A stretch of 64,000 nt of DNA from Planctomycetota bacterium (GTDB lineage: Bacteria > Planctomycetota > Planctomycetia > Gemmatales > Gemmataceae): the NCBI GenBank assembly GCA_021413735.1, contig JAIOPV010000023.1, positions 1 to 64,000 of the forward strand, written 5' to 3'. A program made the translations under genes and the position numbers. Each line of letters starts with the position of its first letter. The stretch's first letter is position 1. Positions 60,607 through 64,000 of this stretch are shown in pieces. The notes beneath the pieces were generated by a model. The model searched no databases and had not been told where the DNA came from. It saw only the letters and a list, made by a program, of their open reading frames with translations.

Positions 60607-61866
60607 GTGACGACCACTCCCATGACGCGCCGCCGGGCTGTGATTACCGGGTTGGGAACTGTGAACCCACTCGGACTGAACGTGCCAACTTACTGGCGAG
60701 CTTTGCTCGCCAGTCAAAGTGGCATCGCGCCCATCACTCTCTTCGACACGACCGATTTCAAGGTCAAGTTCGGCGGAGAAGTGAAGAAGTTCGATGCATC
60801 TGGCGCGATGGATACTCGCGATATCCGTCGTTCAGATCGTTTCACGCAATTTGCGATCGTTGCCGCAACCGAAGCAGTCAAAGACAGCGGCATCGACTTC
60901 GCAAAGGAAGAAGCCTTCCGTTGCGGCTGCATTTTCGGCAGCGGCATCGGTGGGCTGAACGAACTCGAAGACGGCGCGAAAACCCTCGCCGAGCGTGGGC
61001 CAAGTCGTCTCGGGCCATTCCTGATTCCCAAGATGATCGCGAACGCCGCGAGTGGGAACATCTCCATCAAATTCGGGCTTCGCGGCCCAAATACCACTGT
61101 CGCAACCGCTTGTTCTTCCGCGGCACACGCCATCGGCGACTCGCTCGCAGCGATCCGTTATGGTCAGGCCGACGTCATGGTCACTGGCGGCAGCGAAGCT
61201 GCCATCACGCCGCTCGGTCTGGGTGGATTCATCGCCTGCAAGGCTCTTTCGGAACGCAACGACGCCCCTGAACTCGCGAGCCGCCCTTTCGATAAGAACC
61301 GTGACGGCTTCGTACTGAGCGAAGGCGCTGGCGTTCTCGTTCTCGAAGAGTACGAACACGCGAAGGCTCGCGGTGCAACGATCTACGGCGAGGTCTGCGG
61401 GTCAGGCAACACCGCCGACGCTTACCACATCACGGCACCACACGAAGACGGCCTTGGTGCAGGTGAAGCAATGCGGGTAGCGATGCGTGACGCGGGCTGG
61501 AATCTGAACGAAGTGCAGTACCTCAACGCACACGGAACCAGCACCGGACTTGGTGATGTTGCTGAGACGAAGGCCGTGAAATCGGTGTTCGGCGACCACG
61601 CCAAGAAGTTGATGATTTCGAGCACAAAGAGCATGATCGGGCACTTGCTCGGAGCCAGTGGAGGCGTCGAAGCCATCGCGTGCGCCCTGAGCCTGCGATA
61701 CGGCGTCCTGCATCCGACGATCAACCTTCAGAATCAAGACATCGAAGCGGGATGCGATCTCGATTACATTCCGAACGTGGCCCGCGAAGTGCGAGTGAAG
61801 AAGCTGCTCTCGAACAGCTTTGGTTTCGGCGGTCACAACTGCTCGTTGGCTCTCGGCGCGGTATAG
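60607..61866 (+). CDS. fabF: Beta-ketoacyl-ACP synthase II
   Basis: A 419-aa condensing enzyme that elongates acyl-ACP with malonyl-ACP. The Cys-His-His triad is visible: Cys169 in TVATACSSAAHA, His in NAHGTSTGLGDVAE and His in SMIGHLLGASGGVEA. The opening RRRAVITGLGTVNPLG and the C-terminal LLSNSFGFGGHNCSLALGAV are standard. GTG 60607 keeps the full N-terminus; ATG 60622 is an alternative. It lies four bases after acpP, and the next gene begins only four bases after its stop. Confidence 0.95.
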   Translation: MTTTPMTRRRAVITGLGTVNPLGLNVPTYWRALLASQSGIAPITLFDTTDFKVKFGGEVKKFDASGAMDTRDIRRSDRFTQFAIVAATEAVKDSGIDFAKEEAFRCGCIFGSGIGGLNELEDGAKTLAERGPSRLGPFLIPKMIANAASGNISIKFGLRGPNTTVATACSSAAHAIGDSLAAIRYGQADVMVTGGSEAAITPLGLGGFIACKALSERNDAPELASRPFDKNRDGFVLSEGAGVLVLEEYEHAKARGATIYGEVCGSGNTADAYHITAPHEDGLGAGEAMRVAMRDAGWNLNEVQYLNAHGTSTGLGDVAETKAVKSVFGDHAKKLMISSTKSMIGHLLGASGGVEAIACALSLRYGVLHPTINLQNQDIEAGCDLDYIPNVAREVRVKKLLSNSFGFGGHNCSLALGAV

Positions 61867-61870
61867 CGTC

Positions 61871-62320
61871 ATGCCTCCGCAAGGCGGATTCCCGTTCGCT
61901 ATCCTCGGCTTCATCGCCTTCTGGATATTCGTCTGCAATCTCATCGGTTACGGCTCCGGGTGGTGGACGCTTTGCAAGTCGTACCAACTCACGGGCGACT
62001 TCAGAGGTAAGCGTCGTCGCTGTCACAATCTCCGCATGAATCAGGGCAATTACGGCACCATGACCGTCGGAACCGACGCGAATGGCCTCTATCTCGCAGC
62101 GTTCTTCCTGTTCCGTCCGGGCCATCCACCCCTTTACATTCCGTGGGCTGACATCTCGGTTCAGATCGTGAAGGGGTGGTTCTGGACGAACTACATGGAA
62201 CTGACGTTCGCTCTGGCTCCGCAAGTGCGGCTTCAGATCCCGGAGAAGTACGGGAAATCGCTGGCGGCCGACGCGAATCTCGCCTGGGATAGCAAGAAGA
62301 CGGACGACGAGAATTCCTGA
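61871..62320 (+). CDS. Small membrane-anchored orphan protein
   Basis: A 149-aa protein with one N-terminal transmembrane segment (PFAILGFIAFWIFVCNLIGY) followed by a soluble beta-rich domain (MTVGTDANGLYLAAFFLFRP, GHPPLYIPWADISVQIVKGW, LTFALAPQVRLQIPEKYG). It begins four bases after fabF, so it is probably co-transcribed with the fatty-acid genes. The beta domain resembles PH-like YdbS/bPH modules loosely. Function unknown. ATG 61871 was chosen over upstream frames within fabF. Confidence 0.75.
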   Translation: MPPQGGFPFAILGFIAFWIFVCNLIGYGSGWWTLCKSYQLTGDFRGKRRRCHNLRMNQGNYGTMTVGTDANGLYLAAFFLFRPGHPPLYIPWADISVQIVKGWFWTNYMELTFALAPQVRLQIPEKYGKSLAADANLAWDSKKTDDENS

Positions 62321-62321
62321 C

Positions 62322-62370
62322 CGCCGCTTGCGGCGTAGCGCTCTTTCGGAGCGCTACGCCGCAAGCGGCG
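62322..62370. repeat. Perfect 22-bp-stem hairpin, 'ccgcttgcgg' family
   Basis: Arms 62322-62343 and 62349-62370 are exactly complementary around a 5-base tttcg loop. The core cgccgcttgcggcg is shared with 31667-31682 and related to 50075-50124. It begins directly after the stop of the membrane-anchored gene, so it may end or protect the fatty-acid transcript. Confidence 0.88.
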
Positions 62371-62460
62371 AAAACTCTTCCATCTCGATTGGGCTTCGCG
62401 CCGGGTTCCTCAAGTCGTTACCATCTCGCACCCTCTTGCCTCACCACGGATGGTGCCACG

Positions 62461-63732
62461 ATGCGGTGGCTGCTCATCGGCTATATGTTCCTGTTCATCG
62501 ACCGACCATTCGAGGTCTGGTCGTGGCTCGGTGATCTGCACTTTGAGCGAATGTACATGCTGTTCACGATGGCCGCGTGGATCGTGTACCCGAACAAACG
62601 CTGGCTGCCGAACGCACAGCAAGGAGCGTACTTCGCCTTTGCAAGTGCCGTGGTGCTGTGCTGGCTCATGAGTCCATGGAGCGACAAAGGCCAACCCATC
62701 GTCGAGGACTGGTTCAAGATTCTCGTCTTCTATTACCTGTTGGTCACGACCATTCACGACGAAGAAGGACTGCGTCACGTGGTGCTTGGCTTCCTCGCGG
62801 TGATGTGCCTGTATCTGCTGCACTCGCTGCGCGAATATATCGGCGGTCGGCACACGTACCGCATGGGCATCAGTCGAATGATGGGCGTCGATTCGTCGCT
62901 CGGCGACCCGAACAGCTTCGGAGCGAGCATCATCTATTCGCTGCCGATTGTCGCTGCTGTCTGGTGGACCGGCATGGGTGGTCGCCTGATGCGGCTTGTG
63001 CTCACGGGCTACGTCGGGCTGTCGTGCCTCTGCATTCTGCTGACCGGTTCGCGGGGGTCGCTGCTCGGGTTGATTGTGTGGTTCGCCATTGTGATCTGGG
63101 GAACGCCGTACCGGTTCCGGGCGTTGGCGGCGTTCGTGGTGGCCGCCCCGCTCGCGTTCATGGCGCTGCCGGATTCGCTCCAGAACCGCTTTGAAACGAT
63201 GATTCACCCGGAGGTCGGACCGAAGAACGCACAGGAATCGGGCGAAGGGCGAATCTACGGATTCTACATGGGTTTCGAGCTGTGGGCAGCAAACCCATTG
63301 AACGGCGTTGGCCCTGGCGCCTGGCGACCGGCGACCCGGCAGCCGATTGAATCGCATAATCTCATCGGGCAACTCGTGGGCGAACTCGGCGGGTTGGGGG
63401 TCATGTCGTTTGGGTCGCTGCTGGCGTGTTACTGGATGAACCTCCGAACAATGAAGCGACTCCGAAAGCACTACCCCGAATGGCAGAACGAACTCGTGTT
63501 CACGCTACCGCCGGCGATTGGCGTGAGTGTTTTCCTGTTGCTGTTCCTGGGCCTCTTTGGGCACAACCTGTTCCGGTTCACCTGGCTGTGGTACGGTGGC
63601 TTCCTCATCATCGCGAGACACTGTGCCGAATTGCGGGTTGCGAACTGGGAGCCTACGCCGGAGGTTGAAGAGGAACCAGAAGAAGAATTGGAACTCGCAG
63701 CGGGTTGGGTTCTGCACCCACCGCACATCTGA
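62461..63732 (+). CDS. O-antigen ligase-like membrane protein
   Basis: A 423-aa polytopic membrane protein with about ten hydrophobic segments (MRWLLIGYMFLFIDRPFEVW, YFAFASAVVLCWLMSPW, YLLVTTIHDEEG, LGFLAVMCLYLLHSLREYIG). It carries the Wzy_C/WaaL-type motif region GDPNSFGASIIYSLPIVAAV, LTGSRGSLLGLIVWF and GPGAWRPATRQPIESHNLIG, where a large periplasmic loop holds the catalytic residues. The family joins O-antigen or other glycan chains to carriers. ATG 62461 is the first in a hydrophobic start. The C-terminal tail is Glu-rich. No sugar-transfer genes are adjacent in the window. Confidence 0.88.
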   Translation: MRWLLIGYMFLFIDRPFEVWSWLGDLHFERMYMLFTMAAWIVYPNKRWLPNAQQGAYFAFASAVVLCWLMSPWSDKGQPIVEDWFKILVFYYLLVTTIHDEEGLRHVVLGFLAVMCLYLLHSLREYIGGRHTYRMGISRMMGVDSSLGDPNSFGASIIYSLPIVAAVWWTGMGGRLMRLVLTGYVGLSCLCILLTGSRGSLLGLIVWFAIVIWGTPYRFRALAAFVVAAPLAFMALPDSLQNRFETMIHPEVGPKNAQESGEGRIYGFYMGFELWAANPLNGVGPGAWRPATRQPIESHNLIGQLVGELGGLGVMSFGSLLACYWMNLRTMKRLRKHYPEWQNELVFTLPPAIGVSVFLLLFLGLFGHNLFRFTWLWYGGFLIIARHCAELRVANWEPTPEVEEEPEEELELAAGWVLHPPHI

Positions 63733-63740
63733 CACGAACG

Positions 63741-63911
63741 TCACGGCGTCTGGCCGAAGTTCGCAGGCAGCACGATCAGCCAACGTCCGTCAATCGCTCG
63801 CAAAGTGATTGCGTCCTTGAACTCGTGCCTGCCGGTTCCGCTGCTGGTCAGTTCGAGGTGATTCGTGTTCCCCACAACAACTGAACCACCCAAGGGAAAT
63901 GTAGCGTAGAC
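63741..63911 (-). pseudogene. C-terminal remnant of a minus-strand gene
   Basis: A 56-codon open frame ending at TGA (63741-63743). Its translation looks coding: GRHEFKDAITLRAIDGRWLI, then VLPANFGQTP. It is closed upstream by a stop codon at about 63912-63914 and has no plausible ATG, so it is probably the 3' end of a truncated gene, or a very short gene using GTG or TTG. It stands between the O-antigen-ligase gene and the nikR start. Confidence 0.45.
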
Positions 63912-63941
63912 TTATCGTTGTCCCCACTGCGGAGAGTCACC

Positions 63942-64000
63942 GTGTCCGACCTCAGCCGATTCTCGGTGTCTCTCGAATCTGATCTGCTCGAAGCCTTCGA
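63942..64000 (+). CDS. nikR: Nickel-responsive regulator NikR, N-terminal part
   Basis: The first 19 codons of a gene running off the window: GTG 63942 with GGAG seven bases upstream. The translation MSDLSRFSVSLESDLLEAFD matches the ribbon-helix-helix N-terminus of NikR (SRFSVSLxxxLLxxFD), a CopG-type repressor that binds operators when loaded with nickel. Only the DNA-binding strand and first helix are visible; the metal-binding C-terminus lies outside the window, so nickel specificity is inferred. Confidence 0.75.
   Translation, partial: MSDLSRFSVSLESDLLEAF

Noticed and set aside
1-64000. CRISPR array
   Set aside because: No regularly spaced direct repeats with unique spacers were seen; the tandem repeat at 17052-17109 has no spacers.

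Overview
The window looks like a planctomycete chromosome, most likely family Gemmataceae. The evidence is high GC content, a TIGR02996 leader domain, DUF1080 and DUF1501 secreted proteins, twin-arginine Gfo/Idh oxidoreductases, kinase-LRR and SMP-30-LRR fusions, DUF4058 proteins and many orphan proteins. This is judged from protein style, not from a database search. All functions are homology calls from residues visible in the translations.

Layout. 1-2.6 kb: a three-gene IS481-like transposon remnant on the minus strand. 3.3-16.7 kb: mixed metabolism (DUF1080 hydrolase, M61 peptidase, gcvPB, PPi-type phosphofructokinase, DUF1501, DUF4058, a PARG-like TIGR02452 protein, an RluA pseudouridine synthase). 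17.3-21.6 kb: thyX, a cysteine-cluster protein, a PQQ-propeller protein and a lone MoxR ATPase. 21.8-31.7 kb: the most interesting block, a plus-strand run of rtcA, an iron-sulfur radical-SAM-like protein, two orphan proteins, a soluble FtsH-like AAA+ zinc protease, an 85-aa protein and a 1161-aa protein. It resembles the FtsH-centred 'ternary' systems suspected to act in biological conflict. 31.7-36.3 kb: a decayed minus-strand operon (Gfo/Idh, a hypothetical gene, DUF1501). Its middle gene is split by a group II intron lying antisense to it, and its last gene is truncated beside a 235-bp nested palindrome. 36.4-50.9 kb: an SMP-30-LRR fusion, two TIM-barrel isomerases, a degenerate kinase, a 1124-aa membrane protein, a CrtX-like glycosyltransferase, an FHA protein, greA and an ImmA/IrrE-like protein without its zinc motif. 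51.0-57.6 kb: a YacL-like PIN protein, dGTPase, a HIT protein and a kinase-LRR receptor. 57.8-61.9 kb: the fatty-acid cluster rpmF-plsX-fabD-acpP-fabF. 62-64 kb: a membrane protein, an O-antigen-ligase-like protein, a gene remnant and the start of nikR.

A second theme is the intergenic DNA. About twenty gaps carry perfect or near-perfect inverted repeats of several sequence families, some recurring within the window. Five sites share a GCTAAA tail next to a GC-rich hairpin, which suggests REP-like small mobile elements. One inverted repeat lies inside the coding region of the pseudouridine synthase.

Limits. Start codons were chosen from ribosome-binding sites, signal peptides and overlaps. 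Promoters were not called. No rRNA, convincing tRNA or CRISPR array was seen.
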